Positions 1-5,612 of a stretch of 5,612 nt of DNA are shown here, piece by piece. This DNA is from Marmoricola sp. (GTDB taxonomy: Bacteria > Actinomycetota > Actinomycetes > Propionibacteriales > Nocardioidaceae), in contig JASLCW010000475.1 in the NCBI GenBank assembly GCA_030151765.1, positions 1 through 5,612 on the forward strand, in the 5' to 3' direction. A model generated the notes under the pieces. The model did not search any database, was not told the DNA's origin, and saw only the letters and a list, made by a program, of their open reading frames with translations. Within the stretch, counting starts at the first letter, position 1, and every line of letters begins with the position of its first letter. The position numbers and the translations under genes are program-made.

Positions 1-1159
1 CTCGCCGCACCTGGTCTGGTTGACCAATCGTCCCGCTTTCAAACTGGAGCGAATTCTTGCCGAAGACGATGATTCCGCGCTCGTTGGAAATCGTGATCCC
101 GCATACAGGAATGCCAATCGGGGCCGCAACCTCGAATTCGTAACGAAAGACTGCGGTTTCGCCTTGTGAAAACACACGTCTCGCCCGTCCCTCCGCATCG
201 CTCAACGAAACCGAGACGCATTTGGCCCGCCCATCCGATATCTGCGGGCAGTGCGATAGATCTAGAAAGCTCGCCGGATCGAGCACATCAGATGGCTCGC
301 TCGCCAGGGGCTTTGTCGTATCCGGAAAAGTCGCGGCGGCCGTTTGCACGACCGCCTTCTGGTTCAGTAGGTAGTAGTATTTGGAGGCCTCTTCGGCGGG
401 GCCCGTGAATCGTTCGTGGCCTTCGTCGAGCACTATGGCTCGATCGCAAAATTGCTCAATATCGGGCATGGAGTGCGAAACCAGGAGGATCGCGGCACCA
501 TCCTGCTTCAATCGTTCCAGTCGCGCATAGCACTTCTGCCGGAAAAACACGTCACCCACGGTGAGGGCCTCGTCGATCACGACCACGGACGCATCGATGT
601 TCGCTTGTACGGCGAAGGCGAGGCGCATGAACATCCCGCTGGAGTAGGTCTTCACTGGTTGGTCGATGAAATCCTCCAATTCGGAGAACGCCACGATTTG
701 GGCGTAGCGGTTGGACATCTCATCCTCGGACAAGCCTAGAATCGCGGCGTTCATGAAGATGTTCTCGCGTCCCGTGAATTCAGGGTTGAACCCCGAACCC
801 AGTTCAAGCAGCGCGGCAATCCGGCCCTGCGTCAGGATGGTGCCGCGAGTTGGCTCCAGGACCCCACAGATCAGCTGCAGCAACGTCGACTTTCCGGAAC
901 CATTGCGACCAATGATGCCAACGGTCTCGCCTGCAAATACCGAGAGTGAGACGTCGTGCAACGCCCGGAATTCGCGGAAATGGTTTTTCTCCGGCCGGGC
1001 GATCAGTCTGCGCAACCTTGGATAAACCGCCTGTCGCAATCGGTCGCTCGGTTTTTCGTACACATGGAAGTACTTGGACACGTTGTCCACGCGGATTACA
1101 CACGGACGATTCTGTGCGTCCGTGGGAACCGTCAAGTCCATCTGGGATTCAGACGACAT
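1..1159 (-). CDS. wzt: O-antigen/polysaccharide ABC transporter ATP-binding protein Wzt with C-terminal glycan-binding domain (partial, 3' end beyond window)
   Basis: This is the ATPase of a two-component polysaccharide exporter, acting on the cytoplasmic face of the inner membrane with the permease encoded just upstream. I translated 386 residues without a stop or frameshift. ABC motifs are in order: Walker A GRNGSGKST (84-92), signature YSSGM (172-176), Walker B VVVIDE (192-197) and the H-loop VSH (227-229). The YSSGMxxRLAFAV context is typical of the Wzt/TagH branch. After a linker (about 265-305) comes a beta-rich region (about 306-386) with FRYEFEV and GIIVFGKNS, resembling the Wzt C-terminal domain that binds the exported glycan in E. 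coli O8/O9a-type systems. Full homologues are commonly a little over 400 residues, so only the end is probably missing. I chose the ATG at 1159, which overlaps wzm by 11 nt and has AGGAG 11 nt upstream. The in-frame ATG at 1141 has no Shine-Dalgarno sequence. A non-O-antigen glycan (capsule-like) substrate is possible. Confidence 0.95.
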   Translation of the reverse strand, partial: MSSESQMDLTVPTDAQNRPCVIRVDNVSKYFHVYEKPSDRLRQAVYPRLRRLIARPEKNHFREFRALHDVSLSVFAGETVGIIGRNGSGKSTLLQLICGVLEPTRGTILTQGRIAALLELGSGFNPEFTGRENIFMNAAILGLSEDEMSNRYAQIVAFSELEDFIDQPVKTYSSGMFMRLAFAVQANIDASVVVIDEALTVGDVFFRQKCYARLERLKQDGAAILLVSHSMPDIEQFCDRAIVLDEGHERFTGPAEEASKYYYLLNQKAVVQTAAATFPDTTKPLASEPSDVLDPASFLDLSHCPQISDGRAKCVSVSLSDAEGRARRVFSQGETAVFRYEFEVAAPIGIPVCGITISNERGIIVFGKNSLQFESGTIGQPDQVRR

Positions 1160-1967
1160 CTGCGAATCCGCTCCTGGTCCGTTGAAACCATGTAAAACCA
1201 AGCCACGCGCAGGCCATGCTGATGCCTGTCATCCAGAGCCATTTGGAAAACTGCAATGAAATGCCTTCGAGGAGGACATGTCGGCTTTCCTGGATCAGAT
1301 ATGCCAAGGGGTTCAATTCGACCAGAAAACGAAACTGGTCCGGCAGCGCCGAAAGTGGATAGAAGACGCCGGAGAGGAACATCAGGGCCGTGGTGAAAAG
1401 GGTGGTGATCTGGGCTACGTCGCGAACGTACACGCCGAGGGCCGCCACGAACCAGGCGATGCCAAGTGTGAACAGAGCAAGGGGTATGTAGATCAGCGGA
1501 AACTGCAGCGTGGTCCAAGGCAGGCCGCCTCTCACGAGAAGTGCCGCAGCCAACAGGATCGCGATGCTGATGACGGCATGGAACGTCGCGGAAAGCAGCG
1601 ATACCCAAGGCAGGACCTCCAGCGGGAACACCACCTTCTTCACGAAGTTCGCATTGGAGAGAATTAGTGACGGCGCCGCGTTTACACATTCGGCGAGCAG
1701 TCCATGCACGATCATTCCGACGAATAGGAACAGCGCAAATTCGGACGAGCCGCCATTGACCGACCAGCGCGATTTGAACACTACGGAAAACACGAACGTA
1801 TAGATGGTCAGCATCAGCAGGGGGTTGAAGAACGACCACGCCAAACCAAGCATGGAATCATTGTAACGGCCGACGACATCCCGAATCGACATCCTCTTGA
1901 TCAACGGGAAGTTGTTCAAGAAGCTTCCGAACATCGCGTTCAATCCGGCTGGGTGCCTAGGCATCAT
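1149..1967 (-). CDS. wzm: O-antigen/polysaccharide ABC transporter permease Wzm
   Basis: This is an inner-membrane ABC-2 type permease of 272 residues that forms the channel moving an undecaprenyl-linked polysaccharide to the periplasm, powered by the adjacent Wzt. The cytoplasmic N-terminal part carries the family pattern IRDVVGRYNDSMLGLAWSFF (28-47). About six hydrophobic segments follow, near 48-65, 77-97, 118-145, 155-180, 186-206 and 241-261. Other family-like stretches are NANFVKKVVFPLEVLPW (105-121), GVYVRDVAQI (178-187) and NPLAYLIQESRH (219-230). The length fits the usual 255-280 residues. The frame stays open up to 2006, but I chose the ATG at 1967: it forms an ATGA overlap with the glycosyltransferase stop and has GGAAGG 8 nt upstream. 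A second ATG follows directly at 1964. Paired with an ATPase that has a glycan-binding tail, a polysaccharide exporter is much likelier than a drug exporter. Confidence 0.94.
   Translation of the reverse strand: MMPRHPAGLNAMFGSFLNNFPLIKRMSIRDVVGRYNDSMLGLAWSFFNPLLMLTIYTFVFSVVFKSRWSVNGGSSEFALFLFVGMIVHGLLAECVNAAPSLILSNANFVKKVVFPLEVLPWVSLLSATFHAVISIAILLAAALLVRGGLPWTTLQFPLIYIPLALFTLGIAWFVAALGVYVRDVAQITTLFTTALMFLSGVFYPLSALPDQFRFLVELNPLAYLIQESRHVLLEGISLQFSKWLWMTGISMACAWLGFTWFQRTRSGFADVV
1171..1175 (-). promoter_or_regulatory. Ribosome binding site deciding the wzt start
   Basis: AGGAG lies 11 nt upstream of the ATG at 1159, inside the last codons of wzm. The later in-frame ATG at 1141 has no purine-rich match before it, so this site favours the earlier start. 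The spacing is a little long. Confidence 0.55.
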
Positions 1968-3325
1968 TTTCTGTACCTTCCGGTTTCCCTGGACGACTTG
2001 GCGCATTCGAGAACGACATGGAGCCGCATAGCGATCGCGTGCGGATCCAGTATCTCCCCAATTGTGGCGCGCGCGCCTTCGCCGATGCCTTCACGGTAGG
2101 TCGATTCATCAGCCAGCTTGCGCATGAAGGCGGCTGCATGCCCGATATCGGGCTCGGCCCATTGCAAGCCTTTCGAGAACGGGTATGCGCCCTCCGGCAC
2201 CGGTACCAGGGCGTAATCCACCAGACAACTGTTGGAAGAACTCATGAAAGTCGTGTTCCCCGACCAATTGGTGGCGATAACGGGCTTGCCCAACTTCATG
2301 CATTCGGCCAAATGCAGCCCGAACCCCTCGGCGCGGTGCAGGGAGACAAATACGTCGCAACACTGCTGCAAGGCGGCCAGGTGTCGGCGCTCGATGGTTT
2401 CATCCCGAATCATGATTCGCGGGTCATCGCCGCCGGCAGCCAGCAAAGCCTCGAACTCGGCTAGATGCCGGTGTCCGTTGCTGGATTTGATCAGCAAGAT
2501 GGCGTCCTTGCGACTGCGATCGAACGCCTGGCGGAAGGCGGCGATCGCTGCATGCGGATTCTTGCGTTCAACCCCCGAGTTGAAATCGAAGGCTACCAGG
2601 AACACGAAGGCATCTTCAGGAAGGCCGAAGTCGTTGCGTCGGAGGGAGCTGGCCGGGGCATCATAAACCGGTAGCGGCACGCAATGAACCGGCTTCGTCG
2701 TTGTGTCCAGGAATGCCCTCTGCACGAACTCCGATGCAACGACGATTTCGTCAATGCGGTCGATGGCAGCCAGCCATGTCGCGGGGATGCGCTCAAGTTC
2801 CCAGAACCAGGAGGCCACGCGGACCGCGTTTCGATCTGCAGGAAGCATCGCCAGCGCTTCGTCCAGATAGTCAGGGTTCACGCAAACAAGATCGACGCCT
2901 TCGGACGATGCGGGAGACAAGTGCCCTTCGAATGTCCGGTCCTCGAAGGCATGGGGCAGGTCGAGCGCGACATTGACGGCGGAAATGGGTACCCCGGCAT
3001 CCATCAGGGCGCGAAAATAGAGTCGGGCTCCCTCCGCGAGGCCGAACTGCCCCTGGAAATAGCCTATGACGTTGACTTCCACTCCTGCAGCGCCGGTCGA
3101 GCACATGGAGGATGCCTGCGAGCCGTCCCCTGTGTTCGAGTCCTCCCGATGCCATGCGGACGTTTTTTCAAAGGTGGTGAGCCGATGGGCACGCCCGTAG
3201 TAGGTTGCGCGAATCCGCGCACGCAGTGAGGGTGGCAGAAGTCGAAACATCGCTGAAGCCACGGGATTGGACCGCAGGCGCGCGGCAACCGAAAGCCATC
3301 TCTTCGCTGCGTGCTTCTCGATCAT
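1964..3325 (-). CDS. GT-B fold glycosyltransferase, GT4-like (glycosyl transferases group 1)
   Basis: This is a predicted cytoplasmic or membrane-associated glycosyltransferase of 453 residues, probably adding a sugar from a nucleotide donor to the undecaprenyl-linked glycan. Residues 1-85 are basic and variable, with a polar stretch at about 55-80 that looks like a linker. The N-terminal Rossmann half starts at NVIGYFQGQFGLAEGAR (85-101), a hallmark of GT4-like enzymes of surface polysaccharides, followed by SWFWELERIP (172-181). The donor-binding half has VAFDFNSGVERKNPHAAI (244-261), LLIKSS (277-282) and the E-x7-E motif EGFGLHLAE (333-341), then GKPVIATNWSGNT (346-358). The start at 3325 forms an ATGA overlap with the preceding methyltransferase. 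No well-spaced Shine-Dalgarno sequence is visible (AAGGGA abuts the ATG), so translation may depend on coupling. Linkage and sugar cannot be read from sequence. It is the only glycosyltransferase in view, so others must lie outside the window. Confidence 0.92.
   Translation of the reverse strand: MIEKHAAKRWLSVAARLRSNPVASAMFRLLPPSLRARIRATYYGRAHRLTTFEKTSAWHREDSNTGDGSQASSMCSTGAAGVEVNVIGYFQGQFGLAEGARLYFRALMDAGVPISAVNVALDLPHAFEDRTFEGHLSPASSEGVDLVCVNPDYLDEALAMLPADRNAVRVASWFWELERIPATWLAAIDRIDEIVVASEFVQRAFLDTTTKPVHCVPLPVYDAPASSLRRNDFGLPEDAFVFLVAFDFNSGVERKNPHAAIAAFRQAFDRSRKDAILLIKSSNGHRHLAEFEALLAAGGDDPRIMIRDETIERRHLAALQQCCDVFVSLHRAEGFGLHLAECMKLGKPVIATNWSGNTTFMSSSNSCLVDYALVPVPEGAYPFSKGLQWAEPDIGHAAAFMRKLADESTYREGIGEGARATIGEILDPHAIAMRLHVVLECAKSSRETGRYRK
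1976..1981 (-). promoter_or_regulatory. Strong ribosome binding site deciding the wzm start
   Basis: GGAAGG lies 8 nt before the ATG at 1967, within the final codons of the glycosyltransferase gene. It is the best Shine-Dalgarno match among the junctions examined. It supports starting wzm at the ATGA overlap rather than at the upstream open frame to 2006. Confidence 0.7.
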
Positions 3326-4287
3326 TCCCTTGCCAAATCAGGGCCATCGCCCCCCGCTCGAGCTGGAGCCAAGCAGCCAGTGCCGGTCGGCTTGAAGCCC
3401 GAGGCGATCATATTGCCGACATTGAGCGCGGCCTTCAGGCGTCCGAGGCCGGAGACTTGAAGTATCTTGGAGTTGATTTCCTTGACAGCCCCCGGAATTG
3501 GCAGCAGACGATTCCAGTAAGACAGTGCGTAGGTGTTCAAGAACGCATGCGCGCTGATGTTCGTGTAACCCGTGCGCTCGTAAAGCGCGCGAATGCTGCC
3601 GTTCGAGAACAATTGCATGTGTTCGATGTCGATGATCGGCGAGCGCCTGCCCAGTGTCCTGTTCACCAGGCTGCGGTAATCGTGGACAATTGTGACGAAC
3701 GCACCGCCGGGCCGCAGCAGCCGCAATGCAGCTTCGGCGACGACTCGGGGATCATGGACGTGCTCCATGGTCATGAAGCAGCAGATCAGATCGAAGCTTG
3801 ATGGCTCGAACTCCTCCTCGCGGAAGATGCTCTCGCGGATCCAGGATCTGCGGTCTTCCGGAGCAGCCTGGATGGCCGCGGCGGACGGCTCGACGCCCAC
3901 GAGCTCGGTGAAGCCTTCGTTTCGGAGGTGTTCCAGGAAGACCCCGGTGCCGGTGCCGATTTCGAGGGCGTGTTGTCGTTGCGGCAGCTTTTGCAGGATC
4001 GGGCGGATGGCTTCGATATAGGCCGCGGCGGCATCATCCGCCTCGTCTGAACTGTCGTAGTCCGCAACGTGGTACGCCTGGGCGAGTTCGTCGTCGCCCG
4101 GCGGCTGGTCGACATAGACGAGGTCGCAGGCCTGGCACTGCACCAATCGGTGGCACATGAATTCGGGTTGTTTGCGCGATGCGAAGCTGTACGTCGATAT
4201 CCGGCTCGCGTCGAAGTTCTTCTCGAGGAAGACGATCGCCCGGTCCGGGCCGGCATGGCAAATCGGGCAGGATCTTGTGGATGTCAT
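3322..4287 (-). CDS. Class I SAM-dependent methyltransferase with N-terminal zinc-ribbon-like module
   Basis: This is a predicted methyltransferase of 321 residues. The N-terminus holds two cysteine pairs, CPIC (7-10) and CQAC (51-54), spaced like the putative zinc-binding module before sugar C-methyltransferase-like domains. The Rossmann core follows: motif I LEIGTGTGVFL (108-118), the acidic end of strand beta2 in VGVEPS (130-135), FDLICCFMTMEHVHDP (165-180) and LRLLRPGGAFVTIVHD (188-203). It resembles the Methyltransf_23-type core common in polysaccharide loci. Classical TylCIII/NovU-type sugar C-methyltransferases are about 400 residues with an extra C-terminal domain. This protein is shorter and seems to lack that domain, so a C- or O-methylation role is undecided. 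I chose the ATG at 4287, just before the first CxxC, with GGTGG 6 nt upstream. The same frame is open to an ATG at 4371, giving 28 more residues without recognisable features or a good ribosome site. The stop overlaps the glycosyltransferase start by ATGA. Confidence 0.88.
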   Translation of the reverse strand: MTSTRSCPICHAGPDRAIVFLEKNFDASRISTYSFASRKQPEFMCHRLVQCQACDLVYVDQPPGDDELAQAYHVADYDSSDEADDAAAAYIEAIRPILQKLPQRQHALEIGTGTGVFLEHLRNEGFTELVGVEPSAAAIQAAPEDRRSWIRESIFREEEFEPSSFDLICCFMTMEHVHDPRVVAEAALRLLRPGGAFVTIVHDYRSLVNRTLGRRSPIIDIEHMQLFSNGSIRALYERTGYTNISAHAFLNTYALSYWNRLLPIPGAVKEINSKILQVSGLGRLKAALNVGNMIASGFKPTGTGCLAPARAGGDGPDLARE

Positions 4288-4345
4288 TCGGCACCACCGG
4301 TGATTTTCGGATTTATTGAAGGATGCATGTTGGAAACGTCGGGGG
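4288..4345 (-). other. Only intergenic gap (58 nt) between the two methyltransferase genes
   Basis: This is the sole stretch in the window not covered by my chosen gene starts. It holds the GGTGG ribosome site (4294-4298) for the zinc-ribbon methyltransferase, a perfect 8-base palindrome CACCGGTG (4295-4302) overlapping that site, and a slightly AT-richer patch at about 4303-4320. I see no well-spaced -35/-10 pair and no hairpin with a T-run, so I do not call a promoter or terminator. If the alternative ATG at 4371 were used, the gap would become an overlap. Confidence 0.6.
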
Positions 4346-5092
4346 TCAGCGCCTGCGCGCTTCAACTCCATAACCGAGCGGATCGTCGCCGGAACCCAGC
4401 CCCAGAGACATGGAAAGATGCGCCACTAGCAGGGCGGCCGCCACCAGCGGCGCCAGCAGCAGCGCGCAAGGCAAGGTGAGCAGCAGCGCAAGGTTGTTGT
4501 CGAGGCGCAGCAGGCGCAAGAGGGCAATCAGCAGCTTGTTGGCGATCGCCGAGTAATCGTTGCCGCGGGGTTCGATGGCCACAATCTCGAAGCCGGAGGT
4601 CGAGAGCAGATGCTCCAGCCCGTGGTGGCTGTAGCGCGCGTAGTCGTGCGGAATGTGGTGCAGGCGCGCCGACCACGGGACCGTTATCACCAAGCCGCCA
4701 CCGGGTTTCAGTACGCGGGAGATTTCACCAAGCAACATCCCCGGGTCAGGCACGTGTTCGAGCACCTCGGTGCACAGTACGTGGTCGAACCTCGCGCTTT
4801 CGAACGGGAGGCTATCGCCCGCGTAGTAGACGATGTCGGCGTTGCCCGTCATGCCGAATTCGGCCGCGGACTGCGTATCGACGCCTTGGTAGGTGGTGCC
4901 GTTGCCCATGAGTGTCCGCCAAGGTGCTTCACCGGCGCCGACATCGAGCGCATGACCATGCCAGCGCGCCAGGCGTGGACGCAGGAAGCGGTGGATGGTG
5001 AGCAACTGAAGGTCGCCCAGGCAACGCAGACGGAAACGGAGTGGGGCCTGGTCGATCGGCTTGACCGAAATCGGCTTGAAGTCTTCACTCAT
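4346..5092 (-). CDS. Class I SAM-dependent methyltransferase with hydrophobic C-terminal membrane segment
   Basis: This is a predicted methyltransferase of 248 residues of the Methyltransf_11 type. The SAM-binding core shows motif I ALDVGAGEA (48-56), YQGVDTQ (68-74) with the acidic residue ending beta2, LPFESARFDHVLCTEVLEHV (95-114) and ISRVLKPGGGLVITVPW (124-140). HHIPHDYARYSHHGLEHLL (145-163) resembles the conserved HDYxRY stretch of methyltransferases in envelope-polysaccharide loci. Residues about 184-231 are strongly hydrophobic and leucine-rich, including LALLLTLPCALLLAPLVAAA (201-220). I infer one or two membrane-inserted helices that would hold the enzyme at the inner membrane near lipid-linked glycan. 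The open frame extends to 5401, but the start at 5092 is well supported: it makes an ATGA overlap with the GtrA-family gene, has GGGGA 8 nt upstream, and the upstream frame lies antiphase over that gene. The acceptor is unknown; a sugar hydroxyl on the polysaccharide is the natural guess. Confidence 0.9.
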   Translation of the reverse strand: MSEDFKPISVKPIDQAPLRFRLRCLGDLQLLTIHRFLRPRLARWHGHALDVGAGEAPWRTLMGNGTTYQGVDTQSAAEFGMTGNADIVYYAGDSLPFESARFDHVLCTEVLEHVPDPGMLLGEISRVLKPGGGLVITVPWSARLHHIPHDYARYSHHGLEHLLSTSGFEIVAIEPRGNDYSAIANKLLIALLRLLRLDNNLALLLTLPCALLLAPLVAAALLVAHLSMSLGLGSGDDPLGYGVEARRR

Positions 5093-5553
5093 GCGTGGCG
5101 TCCCCGGCCGGGATTTCCCGGATTGTCTTGCGCGTCGGCGTGTGCCGTGAAAACGTAGCGGCCCATCAGGACATACGAGAAGACCGCCATGGGCAAGCTG
5201 AGGACCGCCTGCGACACTATGTCGTTGCCTGTCGCGTGCCACAGCAGGCGGATGGCTTCGAGGTTGACGAGGTAGACGAGCAGGTAGCAGGCGAGAAAGC
5301 GTGGGTATTTGCCCACGACGAGTTGCCTGAAGACATAATGGCCAGTCGTCATGAAATTGAACACCGTTCCGCATAGGAGACCGATGAGCAGCGCGACCCA
5401 TCGTGGTGTTCCCATCGCGAGGACGGCCGAGAAGACAGTGAAGCCGAACAAGGTATTGACGCCGCCGGCAAGGAACATCCGTACCAGCCGGTTGCCCCGT
5501 GGATCGAAGCGCGCCATCAACTGACCCGCGACTGTGGTGCGCGGCCGGGTCAA
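5089..5553 (-). CDS. GtrA-family polytopic membrane protein (putative polyprenyl-phosphate-sugar flippase)
   Basis: This is a predicted inner-membrane protein of 154 residues with four hydrophobic segments (about 26-47, 52-70, 84-104 and 112-134). The N-terminal GGVNTLFGF (30-38) and the two similar segments FNFMTTGHYVF (65-75) and FSYVLMGRYVF (125-135), each ending a helix pair, are characteristic of the GtrA family. Family members such as phage GtrA are proposed to flip undecaprenyl-phosphate-glucose, and others act in cell-wall or arabinogalactan synthesis. The polar tail (136-154) ends in an NPGNPG repeat. I chose the TTG at 5553 because it overlaps the stop of the upstream gene (TTGA) and has GGA 8 nt before it. 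An in-frame ATG at 5517 would give 142 residues and keep all helices, with only a weak upstream match. It overlaps the methyltransferase start by ATGA. The function of this member is inferred from family only; a GtrB-type glycosyltransferase partner is not visible. Confidence 0.88.
   Translation of the reverse strand: MTRPRTTVAGQLMARFDPRGNRLVRMFLAGGVNTLFGFTVFSAVLAMGTPRWVALLIGLLCGTVFNFMTTGHYVFRQLVVGKYPRFLACYLLVYLVNLEAIRLLWHATGNDIVSQAVLSLPMAVFSYVLMGRYVFTAHADAQDNPGNPGRGRHA
5108..5121 (-). repeat. Short inverted repeat just upstream of the methyltransferase ribosome site
   Basis: On the transcribed strand CCGGG-AAAT-CCCGG can fold into a 5-bp GC stem with a 4-nt loop, ending 2 nt before the GGGGA ribosome site (5101-5105). 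An overlapping 10-base palindrome (5103-5112) offers an alternative pairing that would cover part of the ribosome site. It lies within the last codons of the GtrA-family gene, where it encodes the NPGNPG repeat. It could be chance in GC-rich DNA. Confidence 0.35.
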
Positions 5554-5612
5554 CGCGATTTTCCGTCGGGCAGGAGGTCGATCGTCTCGCCGTTGCGGAT
5601 CAGCCCGGCGCG
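5550..5612 (-). CDS. C-terminal end of an unidentified upstream gene (partial)
   Basis: Twenty codons are open from the right edge to a TGA at 5550-5552, ending in the residues NGETIDLLPDGKSR. The stop overlaps the TTG start of the GtrA-family gene by two bases, as expected for another coupled gene in the same operon. The stretch is too short to identify. GtrA-family genes are often next to a GT2 glycosyltransferase (GtrB or dolichol-phosphate mannosyltransferase-like), which makes that a candidate from context alone. The residues here do not confirm it. Confidence 0.5.
   Translation of the reverse strand, partial: RAGLIRNGETIDLLPDGKSR

Noticed and set aside
416..1259. Several plus-strand and alternative-frame open frames across the left part of the window
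   Set aside because: The minus-strand wzt frame is continuous from 1159 to position 2 with all ABC motifs in order, so these frames are overlapping shadows.
2018..2464. Long plus-strand open frames opposite the glycosyltransferase, for example 2018-2464 and 2684-3229
   Set aside because: They are shadows of GC-rich codon usage on the opposite strand. They show no family motifs, no ribosome sites and no consistent arrangement, while the minus-strand frame has clear GT-B motifs.
4295..4330. Possible promoter or operator (CACCGGTG palindrome plus AT-richer patch) in the 58-nt gap
   Set aside because: There is no -35/-10 pair with 16-18 nt spacing on the minus strand, and an 8-base palindrome is expected by chance in GC-rich DNA.
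4288..4371. N-terminal extension of the zinc-ribbon methyltransferase to the ATG at 4371
   Set aside because: The additional 28 residues show no recognisable feature and no good ribosome site precedes 4371, whereas 4287 has GGTGG at good spacing and begins just before the first CxxC. It is not fully excluded.
4441..4530. CAGCAG/GCAGCG-rich low-complexity stretch as a possible repeat element
   Set aside because: It encodes the leucine- and alanine-rich hydrophobic tail of the first methyltransferase. The apparent repeat comes from CTG/CTC leucine and GCG alanine codons read on the other strand.
4349..5401. Longer open frame giving a 351-residue version of the first methyltransferase, starting at 5401
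   Set aside because: The additional 103 residues lie out of frame over the well-supported GtrA-family gene, are Arg/Pro-rich and match no family. The ATGA start at 5092 has a ribosome site and precedes the SAM-binding core properly.
1..5612. A composition step marking horizontal transfer between genes
   Set aside because: Hand counts of single lines vary from about 52 to 70 percent GC without a consistent boundary; the highest values come from the Leu/Ala-rich methyltransferase tail. A full sliding-window and codon-usage calculation would be needed.

Overview
The window is a tightly packed, single-direction stretch of a Gram-negative surface-polysaccharide locus, most likely O-antigen of the ABC-transporter-dependent type. 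Every supported gene is on the minus strand, so transcription runs from high to low coordinates. The organism is probably a proteobacterium. The basis is a moderately high GC content (hand-counted 60-base lines range from about 52 to 70 percent GC), a Wzm/Wzt-type exporter and a GtrA-family membrane protein. I cannot place it more precisely.

In transcription order the genes are: the last 20 codons of an unidentified gene (5550-5612); a four-helix GtrA-family membrane protein (5089-5553); a class I SAM methyltransferase with a hydrophobic C-terminal tail (4346-5092); a second SAM methyltransferase with an N-terminal CxxC...CxxC zinc-ribbon-like module (3322-4287); a GT-B, GT4-like glycosyltransferase (1964-3325); the ABC exporter permease Wzm (1149-1967); and its ATPase Wzt with a C-terminal carbohydrate-binding domain (1-1159), which runs off the left edge. 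Two of these, the upstream tail and wzt, are open at the window edges.

Five of the six junctions overlap: one TTGA, three ATGA-type and one 11-nt overlap. The only non-coding gap is 58 nt (4288-4345). I see no convincing internal promoter or terminator, so the genes read as one translationally coupled operon. No stretch of more than 300 bases lacks a gene. No tRNA, rRNA, CRISPR array, insertion sequence or attachment site was seen.

Likely workflow (inference from families): the glycosyltransferase adds sugar to an undecaprenyl-linked glycan in the cytoplasm. One or both methyltransferases may methylate the glycan or a nucleotide sugar. Wzt then recognises the finished chain through its C-terminal domain, and Wzm moves it across the inner membrane. 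The GtrA protein could flip a separate polyprenyl-linked monosaccharide for periplasmic decoration. The layout resembles known O-antigen clusters. The most interesting questions are whether a methylated chain end is the export signal read by Wzt, and why an ABC-export operon also carries a GtrA protein and a possibly membrane-attached methyltransferase.
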